Assembly (NCBI GenBank): GCA_947572385.1
Contig: CANPBX010000001.1
Location: 62,001-126,000 of the forward strand
From: an uncultured Clostridia bacterium
Lineage (GTDB): Bacteria; Bacillota; Clostridia; Oscillospirales; Acutalibacteraceae
Reading direction: 5' to 3'
DNA: 64,000 nt
Part shown: one piece after another, positions 40,253 to 50,263 of the stretch
Numbering within the stretch: the first letter of the stretch is position 1
How the letters are laid out: each line of letters opens with the position of its first letter
Program-made: the position numbers and the translations under genes
Notes under the pieces: model-generated
What the model saw: only the letters and a program-made list of their open reading frames with translations
What the model was told of the DNA's origin: nothing
The model's database searches: none

Positions 40253-42082
40253 TTATTCCACTGTTACAGATTTTGCCAGATTTCTAGGCTTATCTATGTC
40301 GCAGCCCTTCATGGACGCCACATAGTACGCGAATAGCTGCAGGGGCAGTATGCTCATTGAGGGCAGCATGAAGTCCGGCACCTTCGGCACGCAGAAATGC
40401 CAGTCCGCGACCCCCTTCATCTCCTGTGCGAACTCCTCCGTGCAGAGCCCCAGCACCACCGCGCCCCGGGCCTTCACCTCCCGGATATTCGCCGCCATCT
40501 TCCCGAACAGCCGCCCGCAGGTGCATATCGCCACCACCAGCGTGCCCTCCTCGATCAGGGAGATCGGCCCATGCTTCAGCTCCCCGCCGGTGTACGCCTC
40601 AGAATGGATATATGATATTTCCTTCAGCTTCAGCGACGCCTCCAGGGACGCGGCATAGTCCACGTTCCGGCCTATGAAGTAAATATCCTTCGCGTTGAAA
40701 TGCCGGGAGGCAAAATGCTGTATGGTCTCCCTGTCCTCCAGGCACCTGCCCGCCAGCTCAGGCAGCCTTTCGAGCGCCCCGACGCTCTCCGCAAGCTCCG
40801 CCTCCGTCATGGCCCCCAGCTCCCGGGCCATGTGCAGGGCTATCAGGTATATGACGGCAAGCTGGGTGCTGTAGGCCTTGGTGGAGGCCACGGCTATCTC
40901 CGGCCCCGCCCAGGTGTAGAGCACATCGTCGGCTTCGCTGGCAATGGTGCTGCCCACCACATTCACGATAGCCAGGGTCCTGGCCCCCTGCCGCTTCGCC
41001 TCCCGCAGGGCCGCAAGGGTGTCGGCGGTCTCACCGGACTGGCTTATTATGATCACCAGGGTCTTATCGTCCAGGATCGGCTCACGGTACCTGAACTCCG
41101 AGGCCACATCCGTCTCGATGGGCATTCTCAGGAGCTTCTCAAAGGCATATTTTGCCACAGCCCCCACGTGATACGAGGTCCCGCAGGCCACAATGAATAT
41201 CCGGCTGATATTCTCTATATCAGCCTTTGCCAGCTTCAGGTCGTCCAGGACTATCCGCCCGTCCTTTATCCTGGGCGAAATGGTTTTGCTCAAAGCCTCC
41301 GGCTGCTCGCAGATCTCCTTCATCATGAAGTGCTCATAGCCGCCCTTCTCGGCGGCGGCCATGTCCCACTCCACCGTCTCCACCGGCTTCTCAACCGGCT
41401 CCAGCTCCCTGTCGAAGAACTCCGCCCCCTCCCGGGTGAGCACGGCTATCTCCCGGTCCTTCAGGCGCACCACCCTTCTGGTATGGGCCAGAATCGCCGT
41501 CACATCCGAGGCTATAAAATTCTGCCCATCCGAGAGGCCGACTATCAGCGGGCTGTCCTTCCTCACGGCGAACACCTTATCCGGGCAGTCCGCGCAGATT
41601 ATCCCCAGGGCATAGCTGCCCTGCACCCGCTCGGTCACCTGGCGTATCGCCTCCGGCACGTCCCCCCGGTAGTAGTGCTCCAGCATTTGGGCCACCACCT
41701 CCGTGTCCGTGTCGGAGACGAACTCCACCCCCCGGCGGATCAAATGCTCCTTTAGCTGCATATAGTTCTCTATAATGCCGTTATGGACCACGGCGAAGAG
41801 CCCGCCGTCGCTGACCTGTGGATGGGAGTTCACGTCAGAGGGCGCGCCGTGGGTGGCCCAGCGGGTGTGCCCGATGCCCACAGTGCCGGGGAGCTTCCCG
41901 CCCCCGTCCAGTATCCCCTCCAAAACCGAGAGCCGCCCCTTGGCCTTCACCACGTGCATACCGCTCTCGTTATAGACCGCCACCCCCGCCGAGTCGTACC
42001 CCCGGTACTCCAGCTTTGAGAGCCCCTCCAGCAGCACCGGCGCCGCCTGGCTGTCTCCGATATAACCAACTATCCCGCACAT
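40253..42082 (-). CDS. glmS: Glutamine-fructose-6-phosphate aminotransferase (GlmS)
   Basis: Makes glucosamine-6-phosphate from fructose-6-phosphate and glutamine, the entry to peptidoglycan precursors. The 609-residue product has the Ntn glutaminase start MCGIVGYIG (Cys2 nucleophile) with HTRWATHG, and two SIS sugar-isomerase domains (CGTSYHVGAVAKY and SQSGETADTLAALR) ending KPRNLAKSVTVE. The leader between purA and glmS is only 65 bp, too short for a glmS ribozyme, so feedback here must differ from Bacillus. Confidence 0.97.
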   Translation of the reverse strand: MCGIVGYIGDSQAAPVLLEGLSKLEYRGYDSAGVAVYNESGMHVVKAKGRLSVLEGILDGGGKLPGTVGIGHTRWATHGAPSDVNSHPQVSDGGLFAVVHNGIIENYMQLKEHLIRRGVEFVSDTDTEVVAQMLEHYYRGDVPEAIRQVTERVQGSYALGIICADCPDKVFAVRKDSPLIVGLSDGQNFIASDVTAILAHTRRVVRLKDREIAVLTREGAEFFDRELEPVEKPVETVEWDMAAAEKGGYEHFMMKEICEQPEALSKTISPRIKDGRIVLDDLKLAKADIENISRIFIVACGTSYHVGAVAKYAFEKLLRMPIETDVASEFRYREPILDDKTLVIIISQSGETADTLAALREAKRQGARTLAIVNVVGSTIASEADDVLYTWAGPEIAVASTKAYSTQLAVIYLIALHMARELGAMTEAELAESVGALERLPELAGRCLEDRETIQHFASRHFNAKDIYFIGRNVDYAASLEASLKLKEISYIHSEAYTGGELKHGPISLIEEGTLVVAICTCGRLFGKMAANIREVKARGAVVLGLCTEEFAQEMKGVADWHFCVPKVPDFMLPSMSILPLQLFAYYVASMKGCDIDKPRNLAKSVTVE

Positions 42083-42147
42083 AATAATTCCTCCCTAAAA
42101 TCAGGAAAACAGCCCGGAACCAGACTGTTTCCCCTTTTTTTCTAGCC

Positions 42148-43428
42148 TTACCTGTACATGATATCCTCTCTGGCAGGTCCGTTGGACACCATAGTGACCG
42201 GCACCCCCAGATGCTTTTCCGCAAACTCCACGTATCTTTTTGCGTTCTCCGGCAGGTCCTCATACCTCCTGATGCCCTTGATATCGCACTTCCAGCCGGG
42301 AAGCTTCTCCAATATGGGCTTGCAGCGCTTGAGCTTCGCCGTGGGCGGGAAGCTGTCTACGCGCTTGCCGTCCAGCTCATAGGCCACGCAGACGGGTATC
42401 TCGTCAAGGTACCCTAAAGCGTCCAGCACCGTGAATGCCACATCTGTAGCTCCCTGGACCATGCAGCCGTACCTTGCCGCCACTAGATCCAGCCAGCCCA
42501 CCTGGCGGGGCCTGCCGGTGGTAGCGCCGTACTCGCCCTTGTCGCCGCCGCGCTTTCTGAGCTCCTCGGCCTCGTCCCCGAAGATCTCCGAGACGAACTC
42601 CCCCGCGCCCACGGCGCTGGAATACGCCTTTACCACGCAGTATATCTTTTCAATGGCGTAGGGGGGTATTCCGCCCGCGCCCACCGCTCCGAAGCCCGCC
42701 AGGGGTGACGAGGAGGTGGTCATGGGGTATATGCCCATGTCCGGGTCCCGCAGGGAGCCCAGCTGGCCCTCCAGTAGTATGGTCCTGCCCTCTTTTACGG
42801 CGTTATACAGAAGGGTGGTGGTGTCCGCAACATATGGGGCCACTATCTCCTTATACTCCATGAGCTTATTATAGATGTCGTCCCTATTGAGGGGGTCCCG
42901 GTGGTAGAGCTCAGCATAGAGCACATTTTTAAGGCCCAGCACGTGGTCGATGCGCTCGTACAGGGCGTCCTTATCGTCAAAAAGGTCGCTTATCTGGAAG
43001 CCTATTTTAGCATATTTGTCTGAGTAGAAGGGGGCTATGCCGGACTTTGTGGAGCCGAAGGCCTTGTCTGCAAGCCTAGCCTCCTCAAGGCCGTCCAGCT
43101 CCTTATGGTAGGGCATGAGCACCTGGCAGCGGTCTGAGATCAGTATCCTGGGCTCGGGCACGCCGCCGTCCCTTATATACTGCATCTCCTTGACGAAATT
43201 CTCCACCGAGAACGCTACGCCGTTGCCGATGATATTGGTGATATTCTGCCGGAAAACACCCGAAGGGAGCTGGTGCAGGGCGAACCTGCCGTACTCGTTT
43301 ATTATGGTGTGCCCCGCGTTGGAGCCCCCTTGAAAGCGGATGACTATGTCGGAATCCTCAGCCAGCACGTCGGTTATCTTGCCCTTACCCTCGTCGCCCC
43401 AGCAGGCTCCTACGATTGCTTTAACCAT
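42148..43428 (-). CDS. purA: Adenylosuccinate synthetase (PurA)
   Basis: Condenses IMP and aspartate with GTP to adenylosuccinate on the AMP branch. The 426-residue product has the P-loop GACWGDEGKGKITD, GGSNAGHTI, HQLPSGVF, and RPRQVGWLDLVAARYG. It is co-directional with purB upstream (through the GNAT gene) and glmS downstream, giving an AMP-synthesis plus amino-sugar unit. The 37-bp gap to the GNAT gene is AT-rich. Confidence 0.97.
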   Translation of the reverse strand: MVKAIVGACWGDEGKGKITDVLAEDSDIVIRFQGGSNAGHTIINEYGRFALHQLPSGVFRQNITNIIGNGVAFSVENFVKEMQYIRDGGVPEPRILISDRCQVLMPYHKELDGLEEARLADKAFGSTKSGIAPFYSDKYAKIGFQISDLFDDKDALYERIDHVLGLKNVLYAELYHRDPLNRDDIYNKLMEYKEIVAPYVADTTTLLYNAVKEGRTILLEGQLGSLRDPDMGIYPMTTSSSPLAGFGAVGAGGIPPYAIEKIYCVVKAYSSAVGAGEFVSEIFGDEAEELRKRGGDKGEYGATTGRPRQVGWLDLVAARYGCMVQGATDVAFTVLDALGYLDEIPVCVAYELDGKRVDSFPPTAKLKRCKPILEKLPGWKCDIKGIRRYEDLPENAKRYVEFAEKHLGVPVTMVSNGPAREDIMYR

Positions 43429-43465
43429 ATTATCTATACCTCTTTATAACTATTACTTTTTATTA

Positions 43466-43969
43466 TTACTTTATTATACTTAAATATAACAGGCCGTTAT
43501 CTTCACGGACTATCCGAAACCCGGCGGCCAGGTGTATCTTCAGCGCGGCTTCCCGGGTGGGTTCAAAGCAGTTGGTTACCTCTTTTGCCCCCATCTCGCG
43601 GAAGGCGTGGTCCAGCAGAAGCCGTATACCCTCTCGGGAGCAGCCCCTGCCCCGCTGCGCGCTGTGGAGCACTATGCCCATTTCGTACACGCCCGGGCCC
43701 GTGGTCTCATGCAGGCTCACCTCGCCCACAAACTCCCCGCTCTCTGTATCTTTCAAGTAAGCGTAGAACCTCTCCGGCTCCGCGCCCACCCACCGGGCGT
43801 ACCAGCCGTCCCAATCCCCCCGGGGAAAGTCTATGCAGCCGGTGTCGTTATGATACCCGGGAAAGCCCAGGTCACAGCCCGCGTTATAGCTCATGGTCTC
43901 CGGGTCCGATAAAAGCCTTTGACGGAATCCCAGCTCCGAAAGCTCCGGCACGTGCAATGCTAAACTCAT
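43466..43969 (-). CDS. GNAT-family N-acetyltransferase (RimJ/RimL-like)
   Basis: A 167-residue acetyltransferase. It begins MSLALHVPELSELGFRQRLLSDPETMSY and has motif A GIVLHSAQRGRGCSREGIRLLLDHAF for acetyl-CoA pyrophosphate binding, with FEPTREAALKIHLAAGFRIV. Its ATG shares one base with the purB stop, so translation is coupled to purB. The substrate is unknown; placement between purB and purA is unusual and may only reflect a shared promoter. Confidence 0.87.
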   Translation of the reverse strand: MSLALHVPELSELGFRQRLLSDPETMSYNAGCDLGFPGYHNDTGCIDFPRGDWDGWYARWVGAEPERFYAYLKDTESGEFVGEVSLHETTGPGVYEMGIVLHSAQRGRGCSREGIRLLLDHAFREMGAKEVTNCFEPTREAALKIHLAAGFRIVREDNGLLYLSIIK

Positions 43970-45405
43970 CAGACAGTTACCTCCGCTTCGCTTGTTTTTG
44001 TGTCCCTGTACCGCTCCAGGACCGGCCCCAGCACCTCGTCTAAGAACTCCCGAGTCTGCTCCGGGGCCCGGCCCACGTACTTTTCGGGCTTCAGTATTTC
44101 TTTCAGCTCCTCCAGGGTCACCCCGAACATGGGGTCCCCGGCGATGCGCTCCAAAAGGTCGTTCTCGCCCCCCTGCTCCTTTATCACCTTCCCCGCCGCC
44201 ATGGAGTGCACCCGTATCGCCTCGTGGAGCTGCTGCCTGTCGCCGCCGCGCTTCACCGCGTCCATCATGATGTTCTCCGTGGCCATGAAGGGCAGCTCCT
44301 TCAAAAGGTGCTGCTCTATCACCTTGGGGTAGACCACTAAGCCGTCGGCCACGTTGGCGTACAAGGTCAGTATTCCGTCCACGGCAAGGAACGCCTCGGG
44401 CACAGAGAGCCGCTTGTTGGCCGAGTCATCCAGAGTCCGCTCGAACCACTGGCCCGCCTCGGTCAGGGCCGGGTTTAAGGCGTCCACCACCACATATCTT
44501 GAGAGGGACGCGATACGCTCGGTGCGCATGGGGTTGCGCTTGTAGGCCATGGCGCTGGAGCCTATCTGCCCCTTCTCAAAGGGCTCCTCTACTTCTTTAA
44601 GGTGCTGTAGGAGCCGTATGTCGTTGCTGAACTTCGCCGCGCTCTGTGCTATACCCGACAAAATGTTCAGCATTTGACTGTCAAGCTTGCGTGAATACGT
44701 CTGCCCCGACACGGCGAAGCACTCGCCGTACCCCAGCTTTTCTGCAATTTTTTTGTCCAGCTCCTTCACTTTTTGGTGGTTTCCCTCAAAAAGCTCCAGG
44801 AAACTGGCCTGGGTGCCGGTGGTGCCCTTTGACCCCAGCAGCTTCGCCTTTGAAAGCTGGTGCTCCACGTCCTCCAGGTCCAGAAGCAGGTCCTGTATCC
44901 ACAGGGCCGCCCGCTTTCCCACGGTGGTGGGCTGGGCGGGCTGGAAGTGGGTGAACGCCAGAGTCGGCAGGCCGGCGTACTCCCCGGCAAATTTAGCTAG
45001 CACCCGAAGCACCGCCACCAGCTTGTCCCGGATAAGCTTTAGGGCCTCGGTCATAATAATTATGTCCGTATTGTCCCCCACATAGCAGGAGGTGGCCCCA
45101 AGATGTATTATCCCCGCCGCCCCCGGGCACTGCTTCCCATAGGCGTACACGTGGCTCATCACGTCGTGGCGGACCTCTTTTTCCCGCGCCTCGGCCACCT
45201 CGTAGTTTATGTCCTCCGCGTGGCTCTTCAGCTCCTCCACCTGCTCCGCTGTCACCGGCAGGCCCAGCTCATGCTCGGCCTCGGCCAGGGCTATCCACAG
45301 CCTGCGCCAGGTGCGGAACTTCATGTCCGGGGAAAAAAGGTATTTCATCTCCTTCCCCGCGTACCTTGCGGACAGGGGGGACTCGTACACGTCTCTATGG
45401 CTCAT
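43969..45405 (-). CDS. purB: Adenylosuccinate lyase (PurB)
   Basis: Cleaves SAICAR and adenylosuccinate in purine synthesis. The 478-residue product carries the fumarase/aspartase-superfamily signature GSSAMAYKRNPMRTE and LGATSCYVGDNTD with the catalytic residues; LPTLAFTHFQPAQPTT is also typical. It is a member of the longer eukaryote-like PurB group. It heads the purB-GNAT-purA-glmS-HAD-spoVAE gene string, with a promoter at 45452-45480. Confidence 0.96.
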   Translation of the reverse strand: MSHRDVYESPLSARYAGKEMKYLFSPDMKFRTWRRLWIALAEAEHELGLPVTAEQVEELKSHAEDINYEVAEAREKEVRHDVMSHVYAYGKQCPGAAGIIHLGATSCYVGDNTDIIIMTEALKLIRDKLVAVLRVLAKFAGEYAGLPTLAFTHFQPAQPTTVGKRAALWIQDLLLDLEDVEHQLSKAKLLGSKGTTGTQASFLELFEGNHQKVKELDKKIAEKLGYGECFAVSGQTYSRKLDSQMLNILSGIAQSAAKFSNDIRLLQHLKEVEEPFEKGQIGSSAMAYKRNPMRTERIASLSRYVVVDALNPALTEAGQWFERTLDDSANKRLSVPEAFLAVDGILTLYANVADGLVVYPKVIEQHLLKELPFMATENIMMDAVKRGGDRQQLHEAIRVHSMAAGKVIKEQGGENDLLERIAGDPMFGVTLEELKEILKPEKYVGRAPEQTREFLDEVLGPVLERYRDTKTSEAEVTV

Positions 45406-45451
45406 TGGCAGGTCGCTCCTTCCAAAACTGGTTTTTTACCCATACGCTGTT

Positions 45452-45480
45452 ATTTTATTACAACCGGCCGCCGCTGTCAA
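45452..45480 (-). promoter_or_regulatory. purB promoter
   Basis: TTGACA and TAAAAT with a 17-bp spacer on the minus strand. No PurR box or purine riboswitch was seen in the short leader. Confidence 0.85.
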
Positions 45481-45563
45481 GCCGCTTTCGCCCTGTTCAC
45501 GGTTTTTTTGCATTTTCCACGGACCCTTTTTGTAAGTCTACGGATTTTTTCTCAAAATACCCC

Positions 45564-45592
45564 TTGTAAAATCCAGAGAACTATGGTAATAT
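45564..45592 (+). promoter_or_regulatory. gdhA promoter
   Basis: TTGTAA and TAATAT with a 17-bp spacer on the plus strand. Confidence 0.7.
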
Positions 45593-45614
45593 AGAAACAG
45601 ATTTTGCAGGATAG

Positions 45615-46979
<1,365 letters not shown>

Positions 46980-47005
46980 TAGCGCAAAACGCTGCCGAGA
47001 ACTAT

Positions 47006-47130
47006 TTACGCGGGCAAGCCGACATTGCCCTTCGGGCAAGTCGCAGAGTTTCGCATAGCGAAACTCTTGGGCGTATAGGCACCTTGTGGGGGTGGAGGGG
47101 GCAAAGCCCCATCCCCGCCGGAGGCCATAA
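47006..47130. repeat. Palindrome-rich stretch after gdhA
   Basis: Contains TTGCCC-TTC-GGGCAA, GAGTTTCGC-AT-A-GCGAAACTC and GGGGGC-AAA-GCCCC followed by ATCCCCGCC. The last part resembles the GGGGC...GCCCC AxACCCCGCC core of the composite repeats. No gene was found in the 243 bp between gdhA and the DUF6440 gene. Confidence 0.55.
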
Positions 47131-47177
47131 ATGTACAAAAAAGGCCGGCAGGCCCTATTCGGGACGCAGTCCCGGCA

Positions 47178-47214
47178 CAAAAAATACCGCCACTTCCGGG
47201 TGGCGGTATTTCTA
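47178..47214. terminator. Bidirectional terminator (gdhA / DUF6440 gene)
   Basis: AAATACCGCCAC/GTGGCGGTATTT with a 6-nt loop; TTTTTTG follows on the minus strand and TTTCT on the plus strand. Confidence 0.9.
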
Positions 47215-47222
47215 TACGTTCA

Positions 47223-47387
47223 TCACCCCTGGGCAACGACAGGCTTGCCGTCCTTATCCAGCAGCGGGGTCAGGCCCCCGGCGTACCCGTCCTTGTGGAA
47301 CAGGTAGAGGACGCCGGTCTCCTTGTCCTTCCAGACCTCCGTAACGGTCAGCTTGCCCTGGCTTGAAACTTTTTCAAAGCGATCCAT
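47223..47387 (-). CDS. DUF6440 family small protein (54 residues)
   Basis: ATG 47387 is preceded by GGGAGATG and a consensus promoter, and its stop is followed by a terminator, so it is a complete single-gene unit. The peptide begins MDRFEKVSSQGKLTVTEVWK and contains KETGVLYLFHKDGYAGGLTPLLDKDGKP (in pieces), which matches my recollection of the DUF6440 consensus, a small predicted beta-rich protein of unknown function common in Clostridia and their phages. No signal peptide or membrane segment. Confidence 0.85.
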   Translation of the reverse strand: MDRFEKVSSQGKLTVTEVWKDKETGVLYLFHKDGYAGGLTPLLDKDGKPVVAQG

Positions 47388-47421
47388 TTTTTCATCTCCC
47401 ATCCTATTTTTCTTCTATACA

Positions 47422-47450
47422 ATTATATCACAAGGTATTTTATCTGTCAA
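47422..47450 (-). promoter_or_regulatory. Promoter of the DUF6440 gene
   Basis: Perfect TTGACA and TATAAT with a 17-bp spacer on the minus strand, back-to-back with the EIIC promoter (-35 elements 11 bp apart). Confidence 0.9.
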
Positions 47451-47461
47451 GCAATTTGCCC

Positions 47462-47489
47462 TTGACAAATCCGCTATGATCAGTATAAT
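47462..47489 (+). promoter_or_regulatory. Promoter of the EIIC-like transporter gene
   Basis: TTGACA and TATAAT with a 16-bp spacer on the plus strand. Confidence 0.85.
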
Positions 47490-47495
47490 AGTACC

Positions 47496-47719
47496 GAAAC
47501 CCAACACGGCCCGGACAGGGCGGGAACCGTCACAGCCAAGCGGGACGACCATCAGGCCGGAAAGCCTCCGGCGGCGCTCTTCCAAGGCGAAGCGGCTGTC
47601 CTGCCCGGGCAACATAGTCAATATAGATCTTCCGTGTACATTTTGCCGATGGGGCGCTCCGTGGCGGACCCCCGGCGGCGCTCCTTTCGGCCAGGCTTTT
47701 ATCGAAAGGAGAACCTATT
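47496..47719 (+). promoter_or_regulatory. Long structured mRNA leader of the EIIC-like gene
   Basis: About 224 nt of GC-rich leader with nested pairings: ACACGG with CCGTGT as an outer stem, GGGCGGG...ACAGCC with GGCTGT-CCTGCCC, and an inner GCCGGA/TCCGGC hairpin. There is no open frame with a ribosome site. The leader is much longer than others in the window. It could be a riboswitch or attenuator, but I do not recognise a known class, and no clear terminator hairpin precedes the gene. Confidence 0.45.
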
Positions 47720-48802
47720 TTGGCAAAGGAACTAAACCAAAGCCCCGCCCCAGCCACAGTTTGGGAGCGGGTGAAAAAGTACGTGCAGCTCTACCTTGTG
47801 GACGCCATGAGCGCCATGGCCCAGGGCCTGTTCGCGTCCCTTTTAGTGGGCACCATAATCTCCACACTTGGCACCCAGTTTGACCTGCCGGTCTTAGTTG
47901 AGGTGGGCAATTTCGCAAAGTCCATGTCCGGCCCGGCAATGGCCGTGGCCATCGGCTACGCGTTGAAAGCGCCGCCCCTGGTGCTCTTCTCCCTGACGGC
48001 TGTGGGCGCCGCGGCAAACTCCCTGGGCGGGGGCGGGGGCCCTCTGGCGGTGCTGATAATGGCCATCGCCGCCGCCCAGCTGGGCAAGCTGGTCAGCAAG
48101 AAGACCCCCGTTGATATCCTGGTGACCCCCCTTGTCACCCTCGGCAGCGGCACGGCCCTGGCGTACCTGATAGCCCCGGCGGTGGGCTCCGTGGCCACGG
48201 CCTTCGGCCAGCTCATCAAGGACGCTACCGTATTGCAGCCCTTCTGGATGGGCATTATCGTCTCGGTGCTGGTGGGCATAGCCCTTACCCTGCCCATCTC
48301 CTCCGCGGCCCTCTGCGCGGCCTTCGGGCTCACAGGGCTTGCAGGCGGCGCGGCAGTGGCCGGGTGCTGCGCCCAGATGGTGGGCTTCGCGGTGATAAGC
48401 TTCAGGGAGAACCGCTGGGGTGGCCTTGTGGCCCAGGGCCTGGGCACCTCCATGCTGCAGGTGCCCAACATCGTCAAAAACCCCCGCATATGGATAGCCC
48501 CCACCCTGGCCTCGGCGGTCACCGGGCCCCTTGCCACCTGCCTGTTCCGCTTGGAGATGAACGACCCCTCCGGCGGCGTGGCCTCTGGCATGGGCACCTG
48601 CGGGCTCGTGGGACAGATAGGCGTATATTCCGGCTGGGTCAACGATGTTTCCACCGGGGCAAAGGCCGGGGTGACCGGCATGGACTGGCTGGGGCTGATA
48701 CTTATCAGCATAGCCCTCCCCGCCATACTGGCCCTGCTGTTCGACCTGGGCCTGCGTAAGCTTGGCTGGGTAAAGCCGGGCGATATGAAGCTCGATATTT
48801 AA
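47720..48802 (+). CDS. PTS EIIC-like membrane transporter (PTS_EIIC_2 family)
   Basis: A 360-residue membrane protein with about ten helices, belonging to the stand-alone EIIC-like family (PF13303 type). Features include VDAMSAMAQGLFASLLVGTI, glycine-rich SLGGGGGPLAVLIM, and PISSAALCAAFGLTGLAGGAAVAGCCAQM. No EIIA or EIIB domain is attached or nearby, so whether it phosphorylates its substrate is unknown. The start is a TTG at 47720 with AAAGGAG eight bases upstream. Confidence 0.87.
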   Translation: MAKELNQSPAPATVWERVKKYVQLYLVDAMSAMAQGLFASLLVGTIISTLGTQFDLPVLVEVGNFAKSMSGPAMAVAIGYALKAPPLVLFSLTAVGAAANSLGGGGGPLAVLIMAIAAAQLGKLVSKKTPVDILVTPLVTLGSGTALAYLIAPAVGSVATAFGQLIKDATVLQPFWMGIIVSVLVGIALTLPISSAALCAAFGLTGLAGGAAVAGCCAQMVGFAVISFRENRWGGLVAQGLGTSMLQVPNIVKNPRIWIAPTLASAVTGPLATCLFRLEMNDPSGGVASGMGTCGLVGQIGVYSGWVNDVSTGAKAGVTGMDWLGLILISIALPAILALLFDLGLRKLGWVKPGDMKLDI

Positions 48803-48823
48803 AAGCAGTCCAATAACATCAAG

Positions 48824-48855
48824 AAGAGTCCACCCGGCCGGGTGGACTCTTACTT
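48824..48855. terminator. Bidirectional terminator (EIIC-like / rlmH)
   Basis: AAGAGTCCACCC/GGGTGGACTCTT with a 4-nt loop; it overlaps the rlmH stop codon. Confidence 0.8.
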
Positions 48856-49320
48856 ATGGTAGGGCGCGCCCCGCAGGATCTGCAGCCCGCGGTATATCTG
48901 CTCGCAGAGCATGACCCTGGCAAGCTGGTGCGGGAAGGTCATAGGCGACATGGATATGCCCGCCCCCAGGGCCTTCACCGAGTCCGACAGCCCGTAGGAG
49001 CTGCCGATCACAAAGCTCACCGCCCCCGGCGACTGCATGGCCCCCGACAGCAGCCTGCTCAGCCCCACCGAGTCCAGCTGCCTGCCCTCTATGCACAAGG
49101 GGACTACCATGCCCTCCAGCTTCGGTATCACCGCCCCCGCCTCGCGCTCCAGGGCCGCCGATATCTCCCCCTTACTAGGCGAGCTCCCCAGCCGCGCCTC
49201 AGGCAGCTCCGCCAGCTCAAACCTGCACAGGGCCGACAGGCGCTTCTCATATTCCCTCACCGCCGCCCGCCAATGCTCCTCCTTGAGCTTGCCCAGGCAT
49301 ACGATCTTCACTCCAAGCAT
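48850..49320 (-). CDS. rlmH: 23S rRNA (pseudouridine-1915-N3)-methyltransferase RlmH
   Basis: RlmH, a SPOUT-fold enzyme, methylates pseudouridine 1915 in helix 69 of assembled ribosomes. The 156-residue product begins MLGVKIVCLGKLKEEHW and ends with the SAM-knot motif SFVIGSSYGLSDSVKA, MTFPHQLARVMLCEQIYR and GAPYHK. It follows walJ by 8 bp; the walJ-rlmH neighbourhood is common in Firmicutes. Confidence 0.97.
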   Translation of the reverse strand: MLGVKIVCLGKLKEEHWRAAVREYEKRLSALCRFELAELPEARLGSSPSKGEISAALEREAGAVIPKLEGMVVPLCIEGRQLDSVGLSRLLSGAMQSPGAVSFVIGSSYGLSDSVKALGAGISMSPMTFPHQLARVMLCEQIYRGLQILRGAPYHK

Positions 49321-49328
49321 AGGCCCTC

Positions 49329-50111
49329 CTAAAAGATGACTGTATGGCTATCGGTGTTCTCGGGCATGGCTACCTGCAATATAAAGTCAACGTCGCTCAC
49401 ATAGCCCTCCCGGGCAAGGGCGGCTAGGGATGCCTCATAGGCGAGCTTGGGGGTATTGTTGGTATCGCTCAAATGGGCCAGCATGAACCGGCGCACTCCG
49501 CTCTTTAAGAGCTCCGGCAAGGCCCCCGCGCAGGCGGCATTGGAGAGGTGCCCTCTGTCGGAGAGTATGCGGCGCTTGAGGTAGTAGGGGTACGGCCCGC
49601 TACGCAGCATTTCAACGTCATGGTTCGACTCTATCACCACCATATCACAGCCAAGCAGGTTCTCCTTCACTTCCTCCGAGAGATAGCCCAGGTCCGTGGC
49701 GAAGCAGAGGTCCCTGCCGTCGCCGGTATGTATGCGGTAGCCTGTGGGCTGAAGGCAGTCGTGGGAGGTGGGGAAGGGCCGCACCTCCATCCCGGCTATC
49801 TCGGCCCCCCCGCCGATGTCAATGAGCTCCACGCCGCCGAGGCTGTCCCCAATGGCCCTGAGGGTCCCCGCCGAGCCGTACACCGGCAGGCCGTACTTCT
49901 TTGCGAACACCCTCAGCCCGCTCACATGGTCGCTGTGCTCGTGGGTGACAAGTATCCCCCCTATCGCCAGCGGGTCTATGCCGCAGAGCTTCATTCGCCC
50001 GTCAAGCCTTCGGGCGCTGACCCCAGCGTCGATGAGCACCCCGGCGCTCCGGGAGCCCAGGTATGAGCTGTTCCCGGAGCTCCCCGAGAACAGCGGGCAG
50101 AACCTTGCCAT
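49329..50111 (-). CDS. walJ: MBL-fold hydrolase WalJ/YycJ
   Basis: A 260-residue metallo-beta-lactamase-fold protein of the YycJ group, linked in Firmicutes to cell-wall homeostasis and DNA-repair coordination. It begins MARFCPLFSGSSGNSSYLG, has HEHSDH (57-62), ATDLGYL and the HLSDTNNTP C-terminal ligands. ATG 50111 follows GGGGAGGGG; the upstream in-frame start is rejected. No walRK genes are nearby, but rlmH is next, as in Bacillus. Confidence 0.92.
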   Translation of the reverse strand: MARFCPLFSGSSGNSSYLGSRSAGVLIDAGVSARRLDGRMKLCGIDPLAIGGILVTHEHSDHVSGLRVFAKKYGLPVYGSAGTLRAIGDSLGGVELIDIGGGAEIAGMEVRPFPTSHDCLQPTGYRIHTGDGRDLCFATDLGYLSEEVKENLLGCDMVVIESNHDVEMLRSGPYPYYLKRRILSDRGHLSNAACAGALPELLKSGVRRFMLAHLSDTNNTPKLAYEASLAALAREGYVSDVDFILQVAMPENTDSHTVIF

Positions 50112-50203
50112 ATGTACCCCTCCCCATAAGATCACCCCGCCGTAGGCAGGGTGCGGATATTCTAGTCAGCCGGGCGGGCGGGCCCCCCACCCGGCACGTA
50201 AAG

Positions 50204-50249
50204 CCGGCCTGCCGGGAGCCCTTCCCGCGCCAGGACAGGGGCAGGCCGG
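50204..50249 (-). terminator. Hairpin after murA
   Basis: CCGGCCTGCC and GGCAGGCCGG form a 10-bp stem around a 26-nt loop, followed on the minus strand by CTTTAC. The U-run is weak. Confidence 0.5.
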
Positions 50250-50263
50250 TCTTCCGATCTCCC

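Noticed and set aside
42083-42147. glmS ribozyme upstream of glmS
   Set aside because: Only 65 bp separate purA from glmS, and the conserved ribozyme core is not present.
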